Part shown: piece by piece, positions 1-10,453 of the stretch
How the letters are laid out: each line of letters starts with the position of its first letter
How positions within the stretch are numbered: position 1 is the first letter of the stretch
Assembly: GCA_002803225.1 (NCBI GenBank)
Contig: NXFV01001484.1
Location: forward strand, 1 to 51,144
DNA length: 51,144 nucleotides
From: Gamarada debralockiae
Taxonomy: Eukaryota > Ascomycota > Leotiomycetes > Helotiales > Hyphodiscaceae
Direction of reading: 5' to 3'
Program-made: the position numbers and the translations under genes
Notes under the pieces: model-generated
Seen by the model: only the letters and a program-made list of their open reading frames with translations
The model's database searches: none
Told to the model about the DNA's origin: nothing

Positions 1-125
1 CGGTCGTGCCAGCCTGGATACACTAGAGTTTATTCCAGGAGGGGGAGAGTAATATATAAATAACCCTGAATCCCCGAGAATCATGTCCAGCAAGCCCCCA
101 CCACGAACATGATGCGTCGATAGCA

Positions 126-3100
126 ATGACGACTCAACCAGCCCAACTCAATCGCCAGGAGGCCCGGCTCCTGGTGAAAGATATCGCTCACAGTCGTGGC
201 CACATCCCACCTGACATGCTGGCGACGATGGCACCCGAGGTTCGGGACAGTGTCGAGCAGGCGCTCAAAAACAAGGATGATATGATAGCATCCTCTGTCT
301 TCACGTACCGAACAAGCACCTTTCTCATCGGCCATGCCGCATCCTACTAACCCTGAACGACCAGACTTGCGCGCAATCTCTACACCAGCAATGCCCGCTT
401 TATCTTCGAGATGCTCCAGAACGCCGACGACAACCACTACACGCGGGTACAAGCCGCCAAGGAGGAGCCTTACATCTCGTTTCGGGTCTACGATGACGTG
501 CTCGTGGTTGAATGCAACGAGGACGGCTTCACCGAGGAGAACTTGCGTGCCATTTGCGACATCGGCAAGAGCTCCAAGCAAGGCGCTCAGGGCTATATCG
601 GCGAGAAGGGCATCGGTTTCAAGTCGGTGTTCATGGCTGCTTGGAAGGTCCATATCGAGTCAGGTGCATTCTCATTCTACTTCCAGCATCGACAGGGAGA
701 CTCAGGAATGGGCATGGTCATGCCTCTCTGGGCTGACCCGCCTGATTCCGGAAGATACCTGTTCGGCGACTCTATCAGCGTGCCTGGGCCTACCAAGCCA
801 CTGACCAGATTCACGTTGTACCTGCACAACCACCAGCAGGCTGGTACTGGGCGGTCGACGCGAGACAGCATCATTTCCCAGCTGTGGAATCTACCGGGAA
901 CGGTGCTATTGTTTCTGAAGAACTTGAAGAGCATCAGAACGACAGTTTTTGATAATGACCGCCGTCCCGTCTGCGAAAGGGAGACCAGGATCACCAAGGA
1001 ATCGATCGGGCCGTGTCTCTGCGTAATGAACCTCGAGCTAATTGGATCTTCCTCTCAGAAGAATGAGCAACGATATTACGTCTTTACTCATCAGGCGCGA
1101 AACCTGGCCAAAAATGACAACCGAAACTACTCGCAAGACGAGGAAAGCAGCAAGGCATACTCGACGGCCGAGGTGGTCCTGGCATTTCCTGTGGACGACT
1201 CAGGCGCTCCAGTGATCCAGGCCCAGGAGCTCTTCGCCTTCATGCCCGTCAGGAAGGTTGGCTTCGACGTAAGCTTCCCCTTGCCATACTTTGCAACCGT
1301 GATCTGCTTTTACTGAGACACAAAGCAGTTCTTGATTCACTCCGATTTTGTCACGCAAGCAAATCGACAAGACATTGTGGCGACATCGGAACGCAACGTC
1401 GGGCTTCGTAGAGTCATTGCTGATGCCTTCGTGAATGCTGCCCGGCAATTTTGTACAGACCGGAAACTTCAGTATACATGGGTTCGATATCTTCCGCAAA
1501 AGGCCCGCCTGCCACTCGAACCGTTTTGGAGGGACTTTGTGTCACTGCTCCATGACGTACTTCAAGCCAAACCCCTCTTTCACTCGAGGAGTGGAGGCCA
1601 GGACAAGCTCTTCAGGATAGAGGAGCTTGGCCGTCTCACTGATATGCAGTTAGACAAGGATGGAAATCCTCTCGTTCCGGATCTGCCAGCATCTGAACTG
1701 TATCTGTCCGCTGCGTACCACGCCAAGGATGTCGCCATCATGAGCGAATACGGGCTGCGTTACGTCCAGACAGGAGCCATGATCCCACGCTTAGACGCCT
1801 TGACTCGAGACAGGACTTGGACGTCCAAGCTCTACGAGAACCGAGACGAAGATTGGCATTCACGACTAGCACGGCTCATGTTACAGGCATGGAATGACAG
1901 GCCGCATCCCTGGCAGAAAGAGCTGCGGAGCATGCGACTCCTGCCTCTGCGCTCTCGCCTGGTTAAACAACCAGCCACCAGTGGCCAAGTCTATTTCCCG
2001 GATATCCATAGCGTTCTGATCCCGGGAGACCTCAATATGTCGATGATCATTCCAGAAGCAGCCGCCAATCCAGACTGTCGGAAGTTTTACGAGACTCTTG
2101 GGGTTATAACCATCGAACCAGCGGTAATCCGGCAGATGATCATATCCAAGCACCGTCTTCCGAACTATCACGGCATCAATATGTCAGTGGCGCGCAACCA
2201 CCTGAGATATCTGTACCAGATCTTCCCTCACGATGAGATACCTGAGCAGGACAGGGATGCCATTGTCTTTTTCGACCAGAAGGGCAAACCAAGATACCCC
2301 TTGCGCCGGTCCCTCTATTTCCGGGGAGACGGCGAGTTTGATCTTACCAAGTTCTTGCTACCACCCTTTCCCCCCGGTGTTGTCGATCCCGACATCCCCT
2401 TTATCCACCCATCTTACCTTGAGGACCCCCCGCCCCAGCCCGACGGTTATGATAAGTCCTGGACCAACTTCCTTTTCTGCGTGTTTTGGCTCGAAGACAA
2501 GCTTCAGTACTTCACGATCCGCGACCAGGTGGAAGCAACAGGCCAGCAGAAACAATTCACGCCGGAGTTGCTTTTTGTTGCTCAGCATTATTCGGGGAGA
2601 CTCCTCGCTCAATCGCGTAACAACTTCCAGTATCCTAAGGTCAGAGAGATCTGGCACGATGACGAAATCGGCAGTAATCTCTACCGCAAGCTCGACTTTG
2701 AGTGTCGGGATGGCTCTAGAAGACCTCTTGAAGAGACGTTTGTGCCGCTTCCGGCGTTGATGGCTCATTGTGGACGTATCTTGACGAACATGGAGGCTGT
2801 ATCTTTCCTCAAACTCGAGAATGAGCTGAAGGACAGCGATGAGGCGGACTGGATTGGCTTTGCAAAGTTCTTTGGCATTGGCTATGCAGATGACTTGAAG
2901 CTGTCCCTCGCACTGCTCGAGGCTATTGTGAAGGGCCGTTCGAAAACTACAACGTCTGTAACACTGGCGGTTTTCCCGTTGTATTTTCAAATACATGTCC
3001 AGTGTCTTGGGTCAGATAACCGAGAAGAGACCCAGGCGATGGTCCGGTAAGAGCATTGAGGACTTGGGTATCCTCTTTTGACGAGTGAGCTAACTCACGA

Positions 3101-5762
3101 CAGAAATCTCTTCTCCCAGTGGGATGCTCTACTTTGCTCTCCACTTAGTCTCATAGACCCCGCTGGAAAGGATACGTCTATATCAGCCACTTGGGTGTCA
3201 CCGAGCCGCTGTATCTGGGACGCGCCTCCTGGAATGCAGACAGCTCACCCGTTAAAGGCGGACTGGCTACCCTTGCTGGAAGGTCTTCCAGCCCAGGATC
3301 GAGAGAACCTGGAACAATTCCTCCGCCGCACTCTCGCCGTCCGAGATATCTCTGTCGAGGACGTTCTTGGCGAGCTTTGCAAGCTCGTCAAGTTGGGCAA
3401 AAGGAGTCCGGATGACCCGACGCATCCTCGCAATCTGTATGCGAAGTTGAATGAGCTGTTGGGGGGCATGAAACAGGAAGCAAGGGCGCCGATCCGGTAA
3501 TATTCACCTTCTAGATCTCCAAAAACAGTAATTCTGACAGTCTGAATGCTCAGGTCTTTCTTCGAAACAAGCCCAGTGATATACGCCTCATTGCACGACA
3601 AATGGGGGTGGTTTAAAGTACCTGAATGCGTATGGTCTATTGAAGGGGCCAGCATCGGCAAGGCTTGTCTTGAACCTCTCTACCCCGAGCTTGCCGAGCT
3701 CTTTGTGGACCGTCTTGGAGTTTCGAAACTCAGTTTTGCCCTAGTGTGCCAGCACGTTGCTGAGATTGGCGACGAGGTCCGAGACGTTTCACACATCAAG
3801 GGCTTATTATGGTCTCTCAAGGCCCTGTTCCCCCCTGTGGGAGGCGAGACGCAAGGCACTTTCAACGACGAGTTGAAGAGAAGTCGTATCTTTCCTGTCA
3901 ATGTGCCCAGGCGTGGAACACACTCGATGACCGCGCGGGAGGAATTTGCGATTGTTGATCGCCAGCAATATGGCGATGCTTTTGCTGGCAAAATCAAGAT
4001 TCTGGACTTTACAATGGAGGAAGTCCACCGTTTGAGACCGTTGATTGAATGGGCTGGTCTCACGGGGCGGTACTTGTCCAACTTGATTACAGAGCGAACG
4101 CACTTTGAGAACCAGCAACGGACCGAGGACAGATATCTGACTCTTACCCTTGCTGGTAAAGCCCACGCTTTCACCAGGTAAGCGTTTAACTCACTTCCAA
4201 GGAGAATGAGAGACTGACCTGCAGTGACAGCATCGCTGCGCACTTTGACAGTCCTCTGGCTCACCCAGACCCGAAGACTCTGTACTCCACTTTGCAAGGC
4301 GTGACCGTCTTCAGGACGTCAGGCATCAACTCCTCTTTGGTTCTCGTCCAAGACGGGAAGGAAACCGTTGTCCCTCTCAGCAACAGTGAACTGCACCTAC
4401 AGATTGATAACGGCAAACTTTCCGAGATCCTGGTCCCGGTTGACGAAGAGGCCCGGGATTTCTGCATTGCGTCGAAACTTCCACCCGCCCTTACAGCATA
4501 CCTCCTGAGCTGTAGGCAGTCCGAGGCAGACTCGCAGGCTGTCAATGTTGTGGGGAGCATCATTCATGCCAAGCGAAGAAGCGTCCGTCGGATTCTTGCG
4601 GCGAATGGAATCATCGAGCTAGCTCTCACGCAAGTTGCTTCGCGCGATTTTATTAACTTGACGGGAGAGGACGAGGACCACATGGACATTGATGGGGAGG
4701 ATGACGGTGACAGCATAGTTAATAGACGCAGGGCTATACCAGAGTCGCTAGCTCAACGACGAAGACAAGAGATCACGAACCAGCAATACCGACCACTCCT
4801 CGAGCAAGTTGCTTCGCGCATTTTTATTAACTTGACGGGAGAGGACGAGGACCACATGGACATTGATGGGGAGGATGACAGTGACAGCATAGTTAATAGA
4901 CGCAAGGCTATACCAGAGTCGCTAGCTCAACAACAAAGACAAGAGATCACGAACCAGCAATACCGACTACTCCTCGAGCAAGTCGTGACAGTAGCCCGGG
5001 CTACCAAGTTCCCGCTGCACGATTCTGCTCGACCTTCAGCGGCCAATCCGGCCCAAACGCTTGGAAAGGGTTCCTTTACGTTTTCGGTGGTGGATCAGGC
5101 TGTATGGCGAAACATGGTCGGGGCAGCTGGGGAGCTCTTTGTAGGTGCTGCTGCATTTTTACGCTATTCAGATACCTTTTAACCTTGAATGAACATCACA
5201 GGTGTTTGAGTTGCTTTCTGGATTGAATCCAAGGCTACCCAACTTTGGACTCCACAACTGGCAGAGCACGGCACGAGGCTACGTGAGCTTACACCCCAAC
5301 TATGCAACTATCCAAGCATGGAAGGGCAGAGAGTCGGATGATATTATCTACAACGACAATTCAAAGACACTCACCAGTCACCTAGTCAAGACGGGGTATC
5401 TGGACTCGCAATGGATGGCTGAAGGTCCGGAGTACCACATTGAGATCAAGACAACAATATCTAGCAACATTGAAATACCTTTTTACATGAGCAAGGATCA
5501 ATATTCACGAGTATGAGCTTTACCTATCAACTTACCTGGTTCGAAGACAACTAGTACTGACATTCCGGTGCAGATGCTGTCTTTCTCTGGCGATAATGCG
5601 TGGTTCTCCTCACGGAAGAAGAAAGTTTACGTCTTGTTCCGGGTGTTTGGGCTCGAATCTGGCGATATCGGCGTCAAGGTCTTTGTCGATCCCGAGGCGG
5701 CGCGGAAGGATGGGCTATTGCAGTTCGAGGCGGAGAGTTGGGCTGTCACGGTAAAGCCTTGA
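126..5762 (+). CDS. GHKL/Hsp90-type ATPase (sacsin / NO VEIN-like) with C-terminal DUF3883 domain
   Basis: Eight exons: 126-304, 365-1268, 1329-3046, 3104-3496, 3554-4177, 4225-5140, 5202-5510, 5574-5762, giving 1,743 aa. All introns are GT-AG, 47-63 bp. Residues 75-82 (EMLQNADD) form the GHKL N-box. A DGF motif near 113 and GYIGEKGIGFKSVF at 136-149 form the ATP-lid glycine boxes, so the ATPase core looks intact. The C-terminus from about 1560 matches DUF3883, the NO VEIN C-terminal domain. Its PD-(D/E)XK-like residues are present: D1624/D1625 in ESDDIIY and E1659/K1661 in IEIKTT. Related GHKL plus nuclease-fold fusions occur in bacterial restriction systems; the role of the fungal proteins is unknown. 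A 58-residue acidic unit is duplicated at 1409-1524. The acceptor of exon 6 could be 4225 or 4231, both in frame. The start at 126 is the first ATG that opens this frame. Confidence 0.85.
4631..4978 (+). repeat. In-frame 174-bp tandem duplication inside the GHKL ATPase gene
   Basis: Copy 1 is 4631-4804 and copy 2 is 4805-4978. They encode two 58-aa acidic units containing FINLTGEDEDHMDIDGEDD and AIPESLAQ. The copies differ at only a few bases. Several differences are G to A or C to T, with copy 2 carrying A or T. A partial third start follows at 4976. The unit lies in the linker between the large middle region and DUF3883. Confidence 0.95.
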
Positions 5763-6469
5763 TGCTAGGAGCCGCTGTCAAACGCCCCATAGAAGGGAAA
5801 ATACAACCCTTTTTTTTTTACCCTTTGCAGACCGATTAGGGAATTTTGCTTAATATATTATCGTATTTTATAGTTAGATATTAAGGGTAGGATCGTTTGG
5901 AATATATAAACAAATAAATGCCTATCCTATAAAGACGTACTGAAACAGGAACTAGAGAACTTAGTCTAAGTAGTAAAGACTTAGTGTAGATCTTTATATA
6001 TAAGCTTAAGACTCTTAAATAACTTCTACAGTACGACCTCGCTATAAGAATTCTGTAGATAAGAATACCTGACCAATAAGAGTTGATTCTTGCGCCGCGA
6101 AGTTTTTACGCGGGCCAATAAGAATAACCTCACTGCAAAAATATTCTTATCTAATTAGATCCCCAAACTTACTACTATACCTATATTTTACCTCGATATT
6201 CTTATGATTCTACTATTACCATCACTGTGACAGTTCTAGCGAATATCACGTGGTTCTTACAATTGTAAGACCCTCGCTTAGATCACATGCACTCGGGATT
6301 TTCCCGAGATCCCACCTGATTGTGCCTGGTGACGCGTAAGTCACGCGACTCACGCGTCTTGTGCGGGAGCCTAGTGTACTAGCGCGTCCTGGAGTTATAT
6401 TAGACTTCATATACTTACAGAACCTTTTCCTTGTCTCCTTCGCTTAGTATTTTCGTCAAATCAGCATTT
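5763..6469. other. AT-rich intergenic DNA with ATAAGAAT-type motifs
   Basis: There is no credible coding frame. Around 6035-6200 the motif ATAAGAAT and its complement ATTCTTAT recur several times, near a CGACCTCGCTATAAG-like stretch. This resembles the subterminal part of a small DNA transposon, but I could not delimit ends or a target duplication. Confidence 0.35.
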
Positions 6470-6851
6470 ACTGCATAGGGTCTTCAATGCGTGAGATCCC
6501 AATACATAGTGCTGTCACACCTAGCTAGCATTAGTAAGTTAGGGGATGGTTATCTGAAACTCGGCAAATTTCTAAGTAGATGTCATATTTAGTCGTGAAT
6601 AGGCATAGTAGGCATCTTGTACCTTATAGGGGTTTGATGTAGATAGTAGTAAGGTACTATAGCATCTCTTTAGTAGAGATAAAACGGACAGGGGTATCTA
6701 CATTAAATCGATCAAGCAGGTATCTCTTAGTATCACCTATTATACGACCGAACAGGTATATCATTCTGGCTTGCTTATCACTGAAGTAGTCGTGGTTCTC
6801 CTGTGTGTTCAGCTCTTGAGCTCTTCTCTTCTCTCCTTTCCTCAGTAGCAT
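6470..6851 (-). mobile_element. Decayed LTR-retrotransposon gag fragment, minus strand
   Basis: On the minus strand one frame reads MIYLFGRIIGDTKRYLLDRF, followed after a stop by YLTTIYIKPL, and then in a shifted frame by VQDAYYAYSRLNMTST and KFAEFQ. This is the retrotransposon gag (PF03732-type) pattern usual in fungal Ty3/Gypsy elements. Stops and frameshifts show it is dead. It is oriented opposite to the gag/protease relic that follows at 7010-8200. Confidence 0.6.
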
Positions 6852-7009
6852 AGTATTCTCGTAATCTCGACCAGTTAGCTAGAGAATTGAGGTTGATCCC
6901 CAGTGCTCTGGTTAGCGTCGTCACACCTAGGGCAAGCTTTCCAAGCGATGTCTGACACTGGACGTAGAACAGAAGAGAAATATAGCTCAAGTAAAGTACT
7001 AGAAACGCT

Positions 7010-8200
7010 ATCGCGAAACACTATCTACTCCTGCTACTGAAACCTCAAAGCTAGCTGCCTCTGCTCGAGAGCTAACCCCTGCTAAGACCTTCCTAGTTCC
7101 TTCGCCTTGTACGACTCCCTCGTTTGCTACTAATACTCGATGCTTTATACCTAGTCTAGCTCCCCCTACTACTAAGCCCGCGACTATTACCTCCTTCAAA
7201 TGTAGTAAGCCCGGCCACATCTCATATAAGTGCTCCGAACCTAAGCGCTCTACTGACCTCTGTCATGAGGTGAAATTGGAAGTCACGTGCTGAGGCACGG
7301 CCATTGGGCCATTGTTATATGTAACGCATGACATATAATATTGTATTATACTCACCTGCCTGATATGTATATATATATATATATATATAAGTATGCAGTT
7401 CTCTAGTATTTATGGAAAAGGCAGAGATCAGTCTATTCATAAAATGAGATGTATTATTACCCTATGATTATATTCTAACTATCTACCAATAAACTTACGT
7501 GACTCAATCTATCATCGTCACCCTCTAACAACCTCAAGGATATCGAGGAGGACGAATATGAGTTAGAGTTTGAGTCAGGAGAAGAGAAAGCCTAGGGAAA
7601 GACTTCTTCCTAGGCAAATTCGGTGTTGACCTATCAGAGGTTGACTTGAGTTAGTTAGTTGGTGGCCTACACTTAATAATCACCTATACTTTATCACACA
7701 ATGGATATACCATTTAACTACAAGCACTAGCTGAATCTAGATCGAATGGTTTTTGTCTTTATTTATACCCTCTATGCCCTTGATATTACCAAATTCCTGA
7801 ACCTAAAGGCTCAACGCCTTCTCTAGCTAATCAGAGTCAAGGGTTATAATAGTAAAGCTAGTAATATTATCACTTATATCCTATAACTACACCTTAAAGT
7901 TAATAAACAATAATAATACAACCTATCTCTCCTGATACTCGATTTAGGCAATCACAACCTAATACTTGGCCGCAAATGGTTCTCTTACTTCGATATACTA
8001 ATTGACACTTGACGCCGATGCCTCCGCTGACCGGAACGACTCTAACCGTCTTATTCAGTCATCAAAGAGATCCCTATACTACAGAATACTCTCCTACCAT
8101 AATCTATGGCCTATTAGTATCAAGCCGAGATAGCTGCTCGCGACCAAGCGTTTGAACGGAGCTGCCTCTAGGACGACTAACTCAAAATCGCCACTCCCGC
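7010..8200 (+). mobile_element. Ty3/Gypsy gag zinc-knuckle and protease relic
   Basis: At 7193-7260 the frame reads SFKCSKPGHISYKCSEPKR, a CCHC knuckle whose first Cys is now Ser. It is interrupted by the LTR at 7261-7530. With that LTR and one target copy removed, the frame runs on as STDLKDIEEDEYELEFESGE. At about 7725-7750 a degraded aspartic-protease motif (AESRSNG where DSGAN would be expected) is followed by LYALDITKFLNLKAQRL. At 7935-7995 comes DLGNHNLILGRKWFSYFDIL. Several stops and frameshifts are present. No reverse transcriptase or integrase was recognised, so only the gag to protease part remains. Confidence 0.75.
7261..7530. mobile_element. Solo LTR (270 bp) with intact 5-bp target duplication
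   Basis: Begins TGTCATGAGG and ends CCTCTAACA. It is flanked on both sides by ACCTC, at 7256-7260 and 7531-7535. It sits inside the Gypsy gag relic. A second copy, inverted, is at 14119-14527. Compared with that copy, this one has C to T and G to A changes and more TpA, in keeping with RIP. A (TA)n run lies at about 7367-7390. Confidence 0.85.
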
Positions 8201-8958
8201 ATCAATGAAGAAACATTTATCCTATTCCTCTCTACCTCAAGAAAATATTTAACCACAGCTTCCCTTTCACCAGTCATCCCCCTCCCACGCCTATCTCTCT
8301 CGCTTATCAATTCCCTCCAAACAGTCTCCCTGTTAAGAGCCCTCCATAACACCTCTGCATCCGCATCAGCTGCATATGCCTACCTCAAACCCTATAGTCG
8401 CGGAATCATAGATTGGTTTTGTCCCTCTCAAGTGAGCTAGTCCGGGGACTGTCGTGCTTTGTTTGGCCGTCAGTTGAGTTGAGCGCCGAGGGCGACAACA
8501 TTCCCCGACTGCGGGAGGTTGACGTGATATGAAAGCAAGGCTAACAATAAAAGAGGAAGCGACAATGAAAAATACTTTGGCGACAAGGGAAACTGGAGTA
8601 GATTCTGCAATCAAAATGAGGAGGATGGTATGATTAAAAGATTACTCGGAAGGACGTCTCATCGCAAGGCTGAGTATTCAGGTAGTCGGACTACGGCCTT
8701 GTCTCTCGACCTTGAGGCCTCGTGGAATGTGGTGACTAAGCTTGGGAAGAGGTAGCATTCAAGAAGAGAGATAGCTGAGGAGTGCTTGATGTATACTCGC
8801 TAACGAATGGGCATTAAATACAGATGCTCTAGTGAAAGTTGGTATCCCTAATGCGGCAAGTAACCCTGCTTCTCATGTCATCATCATGCTGTGCTCCCCA
8901 CGAGGTCACTAGATCTCATCTATGGGGCCCTTCTTGTGCGCAATCTCCTGCCGAATAC
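8201..8958. other. Gene-poor stretch downstream of the Gypsy relic
   Basis: No gene is recognised. The first 250 bp may be further degraded retroelement sequence. The last part is the 3' flank of the metallophosphoesterase gene. Confidence 0.4.
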
Positions 8959-10272
8959 TCATAACTCCACAATCTCCACTGGATTTCCGACTTCAGTCGT
9001 ACTCTGCCAAACCAACGCAGCATTAACCATCAACCCTCCATTCCCACCACCCGGCCCCACCATTAACCGATCCCAAAGAATACCCCTAACACCATAAAAC
9101 AGAACCTTGACCGTATCAATCCAAGCCATACTTGGAATAACATCCCCCAAAATCCCACCTCGGCTGCCAGCCATCAAGCGCTCATATGCAGCCTGGCCTT
9201 CATCCCAGAATATTGCTTCCCGGCCATGTCCCGAATGTATGTGTCCAAATATGTGGAGTCGAGGTCTGACTTTCCAAACCTCGGAGAGGAGCCCGGGGCA
9301 GCCGAGATTCAGATCAAGATGCCACTTTGGCGGAGTGTGGGTTATGAGGACGTCGGTATCTTTTGGTATGCGGTTCTCCCAGGGTGGGGAGGCTTTGTTG
9401 TATTGGAATCTGCCATCATATTAGCACCTATCCTTCCAACCCATCATCCACATAACTTACGCAAAGTCACTGCCTCCACATTGAGGAATGTCAGGGCTCC
9501 CATAGAAATTTAACTTCCGTCCGCCCTTGAATTTGAGTACAACTGATTGGTTATGAAGGTAATGTAGACCCTTGAAATTCAACTTCTTCCCTTTATCCTC
9601 GGTTTTTCGTGACTTGGGATCGAAATAACTGTCATGATTCCCTGCAATAATAATTTTCTCCCTATGAGGCAGCGAGTCCAACCAATCGATCTGCTTCTGT
9701 ATTTCCTCGACTGTGCCTGCATTTGTTAGATCGCCGGCGTGAATGAGGACATCGCCGTTTGGGATCGAGGGGGTGTTTGTATGTGTATCCGATATGCAAA
9801 TAACGCGCACATTGGGCTTATTACGAGGTGGCTTGAAGGGTGCGCCGCGGAGTGAGAGTAGAATCGCGTAGATGAAGGAGACCAGAGCGCGTAACGGCGA
9901 GTCGAGGATGAGATCTAATGCTGTTGGCGGGTCCCAGATCTGTGCGCGTCGAGACCATGGCCATGGAGCTCTGGGCTTGAGGAAGGGCTTCTGGTCTGCC
10001 ATGTCGACTTCGAAATCTGGCTTCTTTGGAGCTCCGTTCGTAGCTGTAAAGAGGTATTCGTCTCGATCGTTATCGTTATTGGCGTTAAGTTTGTGAGGCG
10101 GAGGGGATATCGGGGTCATTAACATCTGTGCCTCTAGCTGTAAAAATTGACCAGCAGGATTCTCTATCAATCCATCTTCGATGGGATAGGGAGGTGAGGA
10201 TGGATATAGACCTGTGATCCTCCGCGGCGCTTTGGGAGCCATTAGGCGGGGATGAAAGATGATCGACGGCAA
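8959..10272 (-). CDS. Calcineurin-like metallophosphoesterase
   Basis: Two exons, 10272-9461 and 9409-8959, joined across a GT-AG intron of 51 bp, give 420 aa. All five metallophosphoesterase motifs are present in order: SDTH (D162, H164), a GDVLIHAGD block (D181), GNHD (N212, H213), LITH (H295) and GHIH (H327, H329). These residues normally bind two divalent metals for phosphoester hydrolysis, so the enzyme should be active. A hydrophobic helix at about 125-142 before the catalytic domain may anchor it in a membrane. The substrate is unknown; the family includes MPPED-like proteins. It is transcribed divergently from the scramblase gene, with 181 bp between start codons. An internal Met at residue 11 is an alternative start. 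Confidence 0.85.
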
Positions 10273-10453
10273 GGATCCAGCTTCCAGGGCAGTTTACGCG
10301 ACGTCATGGAATCGACCCTAGAGCTGTCAACGAACAAGGCATGTGCCAACTTCCAACCTCAGAACCTTCCTTCTTTCTTGATTGTATCTTCCGCGAACAA
10401 ACTCTTCAACAATTAGGGAGAGTCTGGAAGGAACGAACATTTCAGGCGGCAAT

